Counted from the first letter of the stretch, positions 7,593 through 15,935 are shown. The stretch is DNA of 17,523 bases from JBICHM01 sp043101835 (GCA_043101835.1 JBICHM010000194.1:1-17523), one strand, 5' to 3'. Program-made: numbers and translations. The notes: a model not told the origin generated them from the letters alone.

Positions 7593-10500
7593 TCACCGAT
7601 GCCGCCACTCCGGCATGCGACCCGGCGTCCACGGCGCCTCGGCGTCGTCGAGTCGACGCTCCAGCGCTTCCAGATCACTGAGGATCGACTCCAGGTCGTC
7701 AAGCGCCGCGTCGAACGCTTCGCTCGCGAACTCGAACTGATCTTGCTGCGTCTGCGTGGGGGCGCTCGTCACCCACCACTGGTCGCCGACGATGCGCCCC
7801 ACGCGCCCGGCGATCGACGGCGGGCTCGGCAGCGCGCGACGGCCCAGCGTCCGGTCGCCCCGCATGTCGGTCATCAGATCGATCATCCGCTTGCGGAGCC
7901 TGTCGGCGTCCTGCAGCAGCGCAGGATCCAGATCCGGCGTCTCCTCGATCGCGCGCCGAACGAGCGTGATGCGGTCCTCCGTCTCGCCGGCGATGCGCAT
8001 CGCACCGTCGACGGCCTTCGAGAGCGACGCCACACGCTCGCGGAAGGCGTGCGCCTGTTCGCGCGCCTTGCCCGTCGCGGCGTAGGTCGCCAGGTCCAGC
8101 GCCGTCACCTCGAACGACACCGGCCCCGCGAGATCGGTCCACTCGCCATCGACTTCCTTCGACAGCGTCACCGTGTACTCGCCCGGAGCGACGAGCGACC
8201 CCGCCGACGGGGGCGACCAGTCGCCCTGCGGACGCGGACGCAGGCTGATCGGGTCCGGCGCCTGCCCGCGCAGGTCCCACGCCGTCCGATGCACGCCCGC
8301 CGAGCGCGAGCCGTTCAGCCGGCGCACCACCTCGCCATCGTCATTGCGGAAGGTCAGCACGATCCGCGGCGAAAGTTCCTCGTCCTCGGCGCGGAACTGC
8401 TCCACCGTCGGATAGGTCCAGTCATCGCCCTTCTGGCCGGCCTGCCGCTTCTCCTCGCGCGTCTTCAGACCGTCCTTGAGGTGGTAGGTCACCACCGCGC
8501 CGAATGGCGGGTTCTCCGCGGCGTAGTACGAATCGCCCTGGAAGCCGCGCCCGCTCGCCATCCCCAGCTTGCTCGTCTGGATGTACGAGAGCGCATCCTT
8601 CACCGGGAAGATGTGCGCCTCGGTCGCGAGCGCCTCGGCCTCGCGCAGCGGCGAGTAGTCGTCAAGCACGTAGAAGCTGCGCCCGAAGGTCGCCATCACC
8701 AGGTCGTTCTCGCGACGCTGGATCTCGAGGTCGCGCACCGCGATCGTCGGCAGGCCGGCGATCTCGATCCAGTGCTCGCCCCCGTCGACGGTGTAGTACG
8801 CGCCGAACTCCGTGCCGCAGAAGAGCAGATCGGCGTCCTCGTGATCTTCGGCGATCGTCCACACGAAGTTGCGCTCCGGCAGATCGCCGGCGACACTCGT
8901 CCAGCTCTGGCCGTAGTCGTCGCTGCGCAGCAGGTAGGGGGCGAAGTCGCCCATCTTGTGGTTGTTGAACGCCGCGTACACGCGCCCCGGCTCATGGCCC
9001 GAGGCCTGCAGGAACGACACATACGTCAGGTGCGGCACGCCGGGAAACGCCTGCGTCTTCGTCCAGGTCTCGCCCCCGTCGCGCGTCGCGTGGATCAGCC
9101 CGTCATCGGTGCCCACATACAGCACATTCTCATCGGTCGGCGACTCGGCCAGCGCCGTCGCGTTGCCGTAGATGCTCGTCGAGGCATGCTTGGCGACAGC
9201 CTCGGGCGTCTGGATCTTCCCCATCACCTTGAGGGTGTTGCGGTCGATGTTCCGCGTCAGGTCCCCGGAGATCGTCTCCCAAGAGTTGCCGCGGTCATCG
9301 GAGCGGAACAGCCGGTCGCCGGCGAAATACAGGCGCCCGGGCTCGTGCGTGCTGACGATGAAGGGCGCGTCCCAGTTCCACACATAGGGATCTTCTCCGG
9401 GCGCCTCCTGGGGCTTGATGTCCACGATCTCCATGCTGCGCTTGTCGTAGCGCACCAGCTCGCCGTACTGCACGAGGCTGTAGATCGTGTTCGGATCGCC
9501 CGGCTCGATGCGCGACTCGAAGCCGTCGCCCATCACCGTCATGTACCACTGGTCGTTGGCGATGCCCACGCGATCGATCGTGCGCGAGGGGCCGAGCTGC
9601 GACGCGTTGTCCTGCGTGCCGCCGACGATGTTGTAGAAGGGCTCGGCGTCATCCACCGCCACGCGATAGAACTGCGTGATGGGCAGATTCGGGCTGAAGC
9701 GCCAGGTCTCGCCGCCGTCCCAGGTCTCGTACACGCCGCCGTCGTTGCCGTTGACCATGTGGTTCGGCATGTCGGGGTCGATCCACAGCGCGTGGTTGTC
9801 CACGTGCCGGTCGCGCTGGCTGACGGTCTCCCACGAGGCGCCGCCGTCGCGCGACACCTGCATGTAGGTGTCCAGCCCGTAGATCGTGTCCACATCCGTC
9901 GGATGGCAGACGATCTCCTGGTAGTACTGCGGGCTGCTGGTCACATAGCCGCTGCGCCGCTCCCAGGTCTCGCCCCGGTCGCTCGAGCGGTAGAACCCGC
10001 CCGCGCCCTCGGCCGCCTCGACGATCGCGAAGACCACATCCGGGTCGACCGGAGAGATGTCCAGCCCGATGCGACCCATGTCCGTACGCGGCAGCCCGCG
10101 CGACACCTTCCTCCACGACTTGCCGCCGTCGGTGGACTTGTAGATCGCGCTCTCCGGCCCGCCGTTGATCAGCGTCCACACGTGGCGCCGGCGCTGGTAG
10201 GCGCTCGCGTACATCGTGTCGGGGTCGCGCGGGTCCAGGTGGATCTCGTTGATGCCGGTGTCATCGCTGACATGCAGCACGCGCGCCCAGGTCATCCCGC
10301 CGTCGGTGGTCTTATAGAGGCCCCGGTCGCCGCCGGAGTTCCACAGCGGCCCCTGCGACGCAACGAACACCGTATCGCTGTCGCGCGGGTCGATTGCGAT
10401 CATCCCGATGTGCTGGCTGTCTTCGAGGCCAAGGTGCTGCCAGGTCTTCCCGCCGTCGTCGGTCCTGTAGACGCCGTCGCCGAAGGCCACGCTGCGCTGG

Positions 10501-10832
10501 CTGTTGTTCTCGCCCGTGCCGACCCACACCACGTTCGGGTTGTTCGGATCGATCGCCAGGCACCCGATCGAGAACGAACCCTCGTTCTCAAAGACCGGGT
10601 CGAACGTCGTGCCGCCGTTGGAGGTCTTCCACACGTTGCCGCTGGCGACGCCGATCCACCACTCCGCCTCGTTGTGCGGGTTGACCGCGATGTCGGCGAT
10701 GCGACCGCTCATGAACGCCGGGCCCACCGACCGGACACGCAGCGCGCCGAACGAGCCCGCGTCGAGGTCCTGCGCCTGCGCCGGCCCCGAAGCCAGCAGG
10801 AACGCGCCCGTCACACACACCATCCGCTTCAT
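7593..10832 (-). CDS. Large exported BNR/Asp-box (sortilin/Vps10-like) beta-propeller protein, paralogue 2
   Basis: 1079 residues from the ATG at 10832. The frame is open 21 codons further, but GAGGAGA lies about 8 bases upstream of this ATG and it opens a Sec signal peptide (MKRMVCVTGAFLLASG...AQAQ). Eleven Asp boxes follow, including TDDGGKTW, TTDGGMTW, STDGGKSW, TRDGGETW and SDDYGQSW. They match paralogue 1 in order, as do shared blocks such as DNHALWIDP (DNHDLWIDP in paralogue 1) and the QFYRV...GGTQDN region. A FlgD/Ig-like region with APGEYTVTLS sits near residue 880 and a long helical tail covers ~920-1050. No catalytic set is recognised. A TATGTA at 10967-10962 could be a -10 box but has no -35. 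Role inferred: secreted or surface binding protein. Confidence 0.88.
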   Translation of the reverse strand: MKRMVCVTGAFLLASGPAQAQDLDAGSFGALRVRSVGPAFMSGRIADIAVNPHNEAEWWIGVASGNVWKTSNGGTTFDPVFENEGSFSIGCLAIDPNNPNVVWVGTGENNSQRSVAFGDGVYRTDDGGKTWQHLGLEDSQHIGMIAIDPRDSDTVFVASQGPLWNSGGDRGLYKTTDGGMTWARVLHVSDDTGINEIHLDPRDPDTMYASAYQRRRHVWTLINGGPESAIYKSTDGGKSWRKVSRGLPRTDMGRIGLDISPVDPDVVFAIVEAAEGAGGFYRSSDRGETWERRSGYVTSSPQYYQEIVCHPTDVDTIYGLDTYMQVSRDGGASWETVSQRDRHVDNHALWIDPDMPNHMVNGNDGGVYETWDGGETWRFSPNLPITQFYRVAVDDAEPFYNIVGGTQDNASQLGPSRTIDRVGIANDQWYMTVMGDGFESRIEPGDPNTIYSLVQYGELVRYDKRSMEIVDIKPQEAPGEDPYVWNWDAPFIVSTHEPGRLYFAGDRLFRSDDRGNSWETISGDLTRNIDRNTLKVMGKIQTPEAVAKHASTSIYGNATALAESPTDENVLYVGTDDGLIHATRDGGETWTKTQAFPGVPHLTYVSFLQASGHEPGRVYAAFNNHKMGDFAPYLLRSDDYGQSWTSVAGDLPERNFVWTIAEDHEDADLLFCGTEFGAYYTVDGGEHWIEIAGLPTIAVRDLEIQRRENDLVMATFGRSFYVLDDYSPLREAEALATEAHIFPVKDALSYIQTSKLGMASGRGFQGDSYYAAENPPFGAVVTYHLKDGLKTREEKRQAGQKGDDWTYPTVEQFRAEDEELSPRIVLTFRNDDGEVVRRLNGSRSAGVHRTAWDLRGQAPDPISLRPRPQGDWSPPSAGSLVAPGEYTVTLSKEVDGEWTDLAGPVSFEVTALDLATYAATGKAREQAHAFRERVASLSKAVDGAMRIAGETEDRITLVRRAIEETPDLDPALLQDADRLRKRMIDLMTDMRGDRTLGRRALPSPPSIAGRVGRIVGDQWWVTSAPTQTQQDQFEFASEAFDAALDDLESILSDLEALERRLDDAEAPWTPGRMPEWRHR

Positions 10833-11006
10833 CACGATCTCCTCGACGCCATCGCTCTCGGTCGCGGCCCGCACAGGCCGCACGATCCGCACCACCCATC
10901 GGCGACCCGGGACCCCGCGCTCAGGCGAATCCCCGGCCCGCGATCTTTCCCCTGAACAGGGTACATACCGGCGTCCGCGTCCGGGGATCCGATCGCCCCG
11001 AATCTC

Positions 11007-11028
11007 CCGGCGCGCGAAGACGCGCCGG
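11007..11028 (-). terminator. Possible terminator hairpin downstream of the methyltransferase gene
   Basis: CCGGCGCG and CGCGCCGG form a perfect 8-bp stem around a six-base loop (CGAAGA on the + strand), 55 bases past the methyltransferase stop. There is no clear T-run on the minus side. The rest of the 250-base gap to the BNR start shows nothing further that I can support. Confidence 0.35.
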
Positions 11029-11082
11029 AGCCCGTCGCAGGCCCCGACGCGTCGAGGGGGTTGGTCGTGCTGCGGGGCGGGG

Positions 11083-11847
11083 TCAGGCGCCGACCGGCGC
11101 CGGAGCCGGCTTCACCTGCTTCCGCCCGAAACGCGGCAGCAGCATCGGCACGCGCCTGCGATAGGCCGCATACGAATCGCCGTGCTCCCGGACGAGGTCG
11201 CGCTCCTCGAGCTGGATCGCCACCAGGATGTACGCCGTCGTCACCGCCGCGAAGAACAGGTGCGCCGCAGTCATCCTCGGCGTGCACCAGAAGCAGAGGA
11301 ACCAGCCCACGTACAACGGGTGCCGCACGACGCGGTACAGCAGCGGCTCCTGAAACTTCAGCGCCGTGTACGGCCGGCTCTTGAGGTGCAGCCACACCTG
11401 GCGCAGTCCGAAGAGGTCAAAGTGGTTGATCTGCAGGGTCGCCGCGAGCACGATCGCCCAGCCCAGCGCGTACCCGCTCCACAGCGCGATGCGCCCGACC
11501 GGGTTCGTCACCGTCCAGACCTCCCCGCCAAGGGGCTGCCAGAATGCGAAGACCAGCGCGAGCGCGATGTTTGTCGCCATCACGTAGGTCGATCGCTCGA
11601 TCGGCTTCGGCACGATTTTCGTCCAGCGCTTCTTGAACGCCGGGCGCGCCATCACGCTGTGCTGCAGCGCAAAGAGCGTTAGCAGCCCCGTGTTGATCAG
11701 CAGCGCGAACCACGCCGGCGAGGTCGCCGGCGCGTCGAGACTTGTCGGCGTCAGGAACCCGCCGATGAACCCCACCGCGTAGGCGAAGACGCCCAGGAAC
11801 GCGAGGTAGCACACCAAACCGTAAAGAAAGAACCCAACCCGCTGCAT
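11083..11847 (-). CDS. mddA: Integral membrane methyltransferase, probably methanethiol S-methyltransferase (MddA-like)
   Basis: 254 residues. The frame extends to nt 12042, but the ATG at 11847 is chosen: GGAG lies 8 bases upstream and it opens directly into a hydrophobic helix. Helices are visible at ~4-31, 46-66, 85-104, 119-140 and 192-212. The C-terminal half holds the isoprenylcysteine-methyltransferase-type S-adenosylmethionine region: YRVVRHPLYVG (171-181), then EERDLV (214-219) and YAAYRRRVP (226-234). Conserved-looking LFALQHSVMARP (58-69), PIERSTYV and HFDLFGLRQVWL match, as I remember them, the MddA group, which methylates methanethiol to dimethyl sulfide, rather than protein isoprenylcysteine methyltransferases. 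NnrU-like or other small-molecule methyltransferases remain possible. It is divergent from the S9 peptidase gene. No minus-strand promoter was recognised in the 224-base gap. Confidence 0.72.
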   Translation of the reverse strand: MQRVGFFLYGLVCYLAFLGVFAYAVGFIGGFLTPTSLDAPATSPAWFALLINTGLLTLFALQHSVMARPAFKKRWTKIVPKPIERSTYVMATNIALALVFAFWQPLGGEVWTVTNPVGRIALWSGYALGWAIVLAATLQINHFDLFGLRQVWLHLKSRPYTALKFQEPLLYRVVRHPLYVGWFLCFWCTPRMTAAHLFFAAVTTAYILVAIQLEERDLVREHGDSYAAYRRRVPMLLPRFGRKQVKPAPAPVGA

Positions 11848-12037
11848 CGCATGGTCTCCGAGTGCGTCGTTGCCTTGAGCGCCTTCGAGGGCGGACATCG
11901 CCCGGCGGCGGTCGAGGCGTCGGGCCGGCATGTCCGGGACGCCAGCCCCTCCGCCTCCCATGGCGCAGCTTGCACGAGGTGGCTGCCACACACGGTGCGA
12001 AACGGGGAGATGCCCTGAGGCGCCCCGCGCCACCTCG

Positions 12038-12043
12038 TACAAT
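12038..12043 (+). promoter_or_regulatory. Possible -10 box for the S9 peptidase-sugE operon
   Basis: TACAAT (5 of 6 match to TATAAT) lies 28 bases before the ATG at 12072, just upstream of a clear GAAGGAG ribosome-binding site (12057-12063). No good -35 is seen 16-18 bases upstream (CTGAGG region), so another factor or an activator may be needed. Confidence 0.4.
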
Positions 12044-12071
12044 CGCCGCTCCCAACGAAGGAGATCGCCCC

Positions 12072-14753
12072 ATGCGCATCCGTGGCCTTGTTGTTGCCCT
12101 CGCCGTCGCGATCAGCGCGTCGGTCGCCGCCCCCGCCCGGGCGAGCGAGTGGACCGCCGACGACATCCTCCGCCCCGAGCGCGCGGGCGCCATCGCCGTC
12201 AGCCGCGACGGCGCGCACAGCGCGTGGATCAAGAGCACCTGGATCACGGCCGACGGCAAGCCAAAGCAGATCGGGAACCTCTGGCTCACCAACCTTGCGT
12301 CCGGTGAGTCGATCCAGCTCACGCAGGGCGACGATGGCGTCTCCAGCCCGCAGTTCAGCCCCGACGGCACGCGCATCGCCTTCGTCACCAGCCGCAAGCC
12401 CGTCAGTCCCGGCAAGGAACGCGCAGACCGGCAGGTCTGGGCGATCAACCTCGCAGGAGGCGAGGCGTACCCGCTCACGAGCCTCGACCGCTCGGTCGGC
12501 GATTTCGCCTGGATCGACGACACCGCCCTCGCGTTGCTCGCGCAGGAATCGAAGACGCTCTACGAGCAGGAAGTCGAAGCCGCCGAGGATACGAGCGTCG
12601 TCGTCGAGGACGCCGAGAACGAGCCGCCGGTGCGCCTGTACCGCTTCGACATCGAAAAGAAATCCCTCACCCGGCTGACCACCAACGATGACTGGATGCG
12701 CTCCCTCGCCGTCAGCCCGGACGGCGCCCGCGCCTTCGTGCAGGCGCAGGTGAGCCTTTCATTCACATTTGATGAGAAGCACCCGCCGCGCAACCTGCTC
12801 ATCAACCTCGCCACCGGCGAAACGCGCGAACTCTGGGCCGGCGAGCGCGTCAACCCCGGGCGCGTCAGCTGGGCGCCCGACTCGTCGGGCTTCTACTTCA
12901 CCAACAACTTCTCCAGCCACCCGATCTACACGGCCGCCAGCATCACCGAGCTCTTCTGGTGCGACGCCGCCGGCGCAGCGCGCACCAAGGTCGATCTCGA
13001 CTGGGACCGCGCCGTCGGCGGCGGGATCAGCGCGATCGAGGGCGGCGTCATCGTCGATCTCGCCGACGGCGTCTACCGCAAGCCCGTGATCTACTCGCGC
13101 AACGGCGACACCTGGTCGCGACGCGACATCACCAGTGCGCAGGCTCGCCACATCGGCTCCATCGAAGCAAGCGCCGATGGCTCGCGCATCGTCTACCAGC
13201 ACTCCACGACGACCACCCCGCCGCAGCTCTTCACGGCCCGCCTCGACGCCGGCGCCATCACCGACGCCGTCCAGATCACCGACCTCAACGCCTCATGGAA
13301 AGACAAGCCCATGGGGCGCACCGAGGTCATCCACTGGGAGGGCGCAGAGGGCGACACCGTCGAGGGCCTGATCTTCTACCCCTACGACTACGAAGAGGGC
13401 GACCGGTTCCCCCTCATCGTCAACCCCCATGGCGGCCCGGCCAGCGCCAACGTCGACGCATGGTCGAGCAACTATGTCTTCGCCCAGCAGCTGTGGCGTC
13501 AGCGCGGCGCCGGCATCCTCTGGGTCAACTACCACGGCTCCAGCGACTACGGCCTCGAGTGGGTCGAGTCCATCCAGGGCCGCTACTACGAACTCGAGAT
13601 CCCCGACATCGAGAACGGCGTCGACCACCTCATCGAGCGCGGCCTCGTCGATCCCGATCGCCTCGCCGTCGTCGGCTGGAGCAACGGCGGCATCCTCGGC
13701 GCCGAGCTCATCACCCGCACAAACCGCTACAAGGCCGCATCCATCGGCGCCGCGGATGTCGAGTGGATCAGCGACTGGGCGAACGTCGCTTTCGGCGCCT
13801 CGTTCGACAACTACTACTTCCTGGGCCCGCCCTGGGAGCAGCTCGAGCACTACATCGAGAAGTCGCCCTTCTTCCGTCTCACCGAGGTCACCACGCCGAC
13901 GATCATCTTCACCGGCGACAAGGACGTGAACGTCCCACCCCATCAGTCCTGGAGCCTCTTCCGCGCGCTCCAGCAGATCGGCAAGGCGCCGGCGCGACTC
14001 GTCGTCTTCCCCGGCGAGCCCCACGGCCTCAACAAGCCGGCCCACCAGAAGCGCAAGCTCGAAGAGACCCTCACCTGGCTCGATCGCTACCTCTTCGAAT
14101 CCTACGACCCCGCCGACAAGGCGCTGAAAGAGAGCGCACCGCTCGCCGCCCTCATGAAGCGCGCCGCCGCCGGGCGAGTCGACGGGCGCTACGGCGTCGA
14201 GGTCGACGGCGCCCTCACGCCCGAACTCGTCAGGCACGACGGCCTGCTCATCTCCCGATTCGAGGTGACGCGCGCGCAGTTCGCCGACTACGACTCGGAC
14301 TACCGATTTGAGCCGGTCGAAGCCAACCTGCCGGCGACGGACATCACCTTCGAGCAGGCGCGCGACTACGCCGCGTGGCTCGCCGACCGCACCGGTCGCC
14401 CCCTCCGCCTGCCCACCGACGAAGAGGCGAAGAAACTCGCCGGCGCCGGCGGCAACACGCTCGCGCACTGGGCCGGGTACGCCCCGAACCCCGATGACCT
14501 CGACCGCCTCGATGCGATCATCGACGATCTCCCCGCCGGCGCGCTCCTGCGCGAGGTCGGCTCGGGTGACCCCGCGGGCGACAACGCCGTCTTCGATCTC
14601 GACGGCAACGCCGCCGAATGGGCCGTCGATGCATCCGGCGCAGGCGTCCTCATCGGGCCGAGCGCCGACCGCGCCATCGACAAACGCACGTCGTCACCCG
14701 CGCAGGCGCGCCCCGCCTACCGAGGCATCCGTGTCGTGGCCGACGCGCCATGA
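12072..14753 (+). CDS. Exported S9 (prolyl oligopeptidase-type) peptidase with C-terminal FGE/SUMF1-like domain
   Basis: 893 residues. The ATG at 12072 follows AAGGAG by 8 bases and starts a Sec signal peptide (cut likely after ARA, residue 24). Residues ~27-410 form a TolB/DPP-type propeller with SPQFSPDGTRIAF-like blades. Residues ~414-680 are the alpha/beta-hydrolase: NPHGGP (451-456), then GWSNGG with Ser537, GDKDVNV with Asp618 and EPHG with His651, a complete triad at normal S9 spacing. Beyond residue ~700 comes a formylglycine-generating-enzyme/sulfatase-modifying-factor fold: ISRFEVTRAQFADY (727-740), TFEQARDYAAWLA, RPLRLPTDEEAKKL, FDLDGNAAEW and AYRGIRVV. This domain has no cysteine, so formylglycine-generating chemistry is unlikely and a binding role is inferred. 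A periplasmic or extracellular peptidase is expected. The stop overlaps sugE. Confidence 0.9.
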   Translation: MRIRGLVVALAVAISASVAAPARASEWTADDILRPERAGAIAVSRDGAHSAWIKSTWITADGKPKQIGNLWLTNLASGESIQLTQGDDGVSSPQFSPDGTRIAFVTSRKPVSPGKERADRQVWAINLAGGEAYPLTSLDRSVGDFAWIDDTALALLAQESKTLYEQEVEAAEDTSVVVEDAENEPPVRLYRFDIEKKSLTRLTTNDDWMRSLAVSPDGARAFVQAQVSLSFTFDEKHPPRNLLINLATGETRELWAGERVNPGRVSWAPDSSGFYFTNNFSSHPIYTAASITELFWCDAAGAARTKVDLDWDRAVGGGISAIEGGVIVDLADGVYRKPVIYSRNGDTWSRRDITSAQARHIGSIEASADGSRIVYQHSTTTTPPQLFTARLDAGAITDAVQITDLNASWKDKPMGRTEVIHWEGAEGDTVEGLIFYPYDYEEGDRFPLIVNPHGGPASANVDAWSSNYVFAQQLWRQRGAGILWVNYHGSSDYGLEWVESIQGRYYELEIPDIENGVDHLIERGLVDPDRLAVVGWSNGGILGAELITRTNRYKAASIGAADVEWISDWANVAFGASFDNYYFLGPPWEQLEHYIEKSPFFRLTEVTTPTIIFTGDKDVNVPPHQSWSLFRALQQIGKAPARLVVFPGEPHGLNKPAHQKRKLEETLTWLDRYLFESYDPADKALKESAPLAALMKRAAAGRVDGRYGVEVDGALTPELVRHDGLLISRFEVTRAQFADYDSDYRFEPVEANLPATDITFEQARDYAAWLADRTGRPLRLPTDEEAKKLAGAGGNTLAHWAGYAPNPDDLDRLDAIIDDLPAGALLREVGSGDPAGDNAVFDLDGNAAEWAVDASGAGVLIGPSADRAIDKRTSSPAQARPAYRGIRVVADAP

Positions 14754-15100
14754 GCCTCGCCGGCGCGCTGTCGCGCGTGAACCCGTGGACGCTGCTCTTC
14801 ATCGCCGGGGCGCTCGAGATCGGCTGGGCGATCGGCCTGAAGTACACGCGCGGCTTCACGAAGCCCCTGCCGAGCGTCGCCACCATCCTCACCATGGCGG
14901 CGAGCATGTTCCTGCTCGCCGTCGCCGTCCGGACCATCCCCATCGGCACCGGCTACGCCGTCTGGACCGGCGTCGGGGCCGCCGGCACGGCGATCATTGG
15001 CATGGCGCTGCTCGGCGAGCCGATCACCCTCGTCAGGATCGGATGCCTCGGGCTCATCGTCGGCGGCATCGTCGGGCTGAAGCTCAGCGTGCGAGGCTGA
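14750..15100 (+). CDS. sugE: SMR-family exporter, SugE/Gdx (guanidinium exporter) type
   Basis: 116 residues with four hydrophobic helices. The start is the ATG at 14750, which overlaps the TGA of the peptidase gene as ATGA, so translation is probably coupled. Family marks are clear: AGALEIGWAIGLKYTRGFTK carries the membrane glutamate that binds the cation in SMR transporters. IPIGTGYAVWTGVGAAGTAI and the ending GGIVGLKLS follow the SugE/Gdx pattern rather than EmrE. The N-terminus is about ten residues longer than E. coli SugE. Gdx proteins exchange guanidinium ions for protons across the inner membrane; some also move hydrophilic quaternary ammonium compounds. No guanidine riboswitch is visible, and there is no free leader in which one could lie. 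Confidence 0.88.
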   Translation: MSLAGALSRVNPWTLLFIAGALEIGWAIGLKYTRGFTKPLPSVATILTMAASMFLLAVAVRTIPIGTGYAVWTGVGAAGTAIIGMALLGEPITLVRIGCLGLIVGGIVGLKLSVRG

Positions 15101-15116
15101 CCACCCGGGTCCGGGG

Positions 15117-15146
15117 TTGTCGGGCAACGCCAGTGCGGGGTACAAC
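15117..15146 (+). promoter_or_regulatory. Sigma70-like promoter for the lipoprotein gene
   Basis: TTGTCG (15117-15122) and TACAAC (15141-15146) are separated by 18 bases; each matches 4 of 6 consensus positions. They lie 50 bases before the ATG at 15196. This is the best two-box promoter seen in the window. Confidence 0.45.
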
Positions 15147-15195
15147 ATACGCGCGATCGCGACACCCGCGCCGCTGAACATGGGGAGTTCTCAAG

Positions 15196-15882
15196 ATGCG
15201 TTGCTTCATTACCGCCACCATTCTCGCCCTTCTCGCCGCCACGCCGCTCGTCGGCTGCGCCTCGGGCAACACCGCTATCAAGCGCAGCGTCCGCGCCACC
15301 ACGGGCCTCGAGCAGACCCGCGGCGAGCTCAGCGCCGTCATCGAGCAGATCAACGCCACGATGGAGTCGCTCACCGCCATGCAGAACGCCACCGGCGATC
15401 TCAAGGCGCCCTACCAGACCTTCGTCCGCGAGACCACCCGACTCAGCAGCGATGTGGATCGCGCCCGCGCCCGCTTCCGCGACCTGCGCGATCGCGCCGA
15501 GGTCTACATCGCCGAGTGGCAGGCCGAGGTCGAAGGCCTCGAGAACGAAGAGATCCGGGCCATCAGCGCCGAACGCAGCGCCCAGGCGCAAGCAGACTGG
15601 GATCATGTCGAAGAGGCCGCGCGCCTCGCCGGCGAGCCCGTCGACCCCTTCATGCAGCGCCTGACCGACATCCAGACCGCGCTCGCCAACGACCTCACCG
15701 CCGCCGGCGTCGAGGCCATGAACAACCAGATCACCGAGGCCAACACCGAGGCCTCCCGCATCAAGCGGCGCGTCGGCGCCCTCCAGTCCGAGATCGACGC
15801 CCTCATCGTCAAGTGGCAGCGCGAGCGCCCCGCGCCCGAGACCGCCGACGACGCCGAGAGCGCCGAAGAGGCCGCCAAGTAA
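15196..15882 (+). CDS. DUF2959-like coiled-coil lipoprotein
   Basis: 228 residues from the ATG at 15196, with GGGGAG eight bases upstream. The signal ends in a lipobox, LVGC, giving a predicted lipidated Cys21. The rest is almost entirely charged and helical, with long coiled-coil-like stretches (VRATTGLEQTRGELSAVIEQ, DRARARFRDLRDRAE, ITEANTEASRIKRRVGALQ) and a highly acidic Ala/Glu-rich C-terminus. The layout and the central 'IAEWQAEVEGL...SAERSAQA' block resemble DUF2959, a family of bacterial envelope lipoproteins of unknown function; I am moderately sure of that assignment. It has its own promoter and terminator, so it is probably a single-gene transcript. Periplasmic-face membrane anchoring is inferred from the lipobox. 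Confidence 0.82.
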   Translation: MRCFITATILALLAATPLVGCASGNTAIKRSVRATTGLEQTRGELSAVIEQINATMESLTAMQNATGDLKAPYQTFVRETTRLSSDVDRARARFRDLRDRAEVYIAEWQAEVEGLENEEIRAISAERSAQAQADWDHVEEAARLAGEPVDPFMQRLTDIQTALANDLTAAGVEAMNNQITEANTEASRIKRRVGALQSEIDALIVKWQRERPAPETADDAESAEEAAK

Positions 15883-15907
15883 CACCTCGCCAACACACAG
15901 CTACACG

Positions 15908-15935
15908 ACGCCGGGCGCCGCCGCCCGGCGTTTTT
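15908..15935 (+). terminator. Strong rho-independent terminator
   Basis: ACGCCGGGCG pairs perfectly with CGCCCGGCGT (10 bp) around a CCGC loop, running straight into TTTTT at 15931-15935. It is 25 bases after the lipoprotein stop and is the clearest intrinsic terminator in the window. Confidence 0.88.

Noticed and set aside
2703..10832. Calling the BNR proteins sialidases or glycoside hydrolases
   Set aside because: Asp boxes are structural. I see no arginine triad or Tyr/Glu pair that can be assigned, so only the propeller fold is claimed.
7560..10955. A very long plus-strand open frame (1131 codons) opposite the second BNR gene
   Set aside because: Its product is Arg/His/Ala/Val-rich low-complexity sequence with no domain. 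It mirrors the BNR gene, whose 11 Asp boxes, signal peptide and ribosome-binding site are convincing. High GC removes stops from antisense frames.
11971..11998. Nested small inverted repeats (GCAC..GTGC and GTGG..CCAC) upstream of the S9 peptidase
   Set aside because: Stems are only four bases each with uneven spacing; not distinguishable from chance in this GC-rich region.
11848..12071. N-terminal extensions of both the methyltransferase (to 12042) and the S9 peptidase (from 11862)
   Set aside because: Both are low-complexity, overlap each other on opposite strands, lack ribosome-binding sites, and would bury a first helix and a signal peptide.
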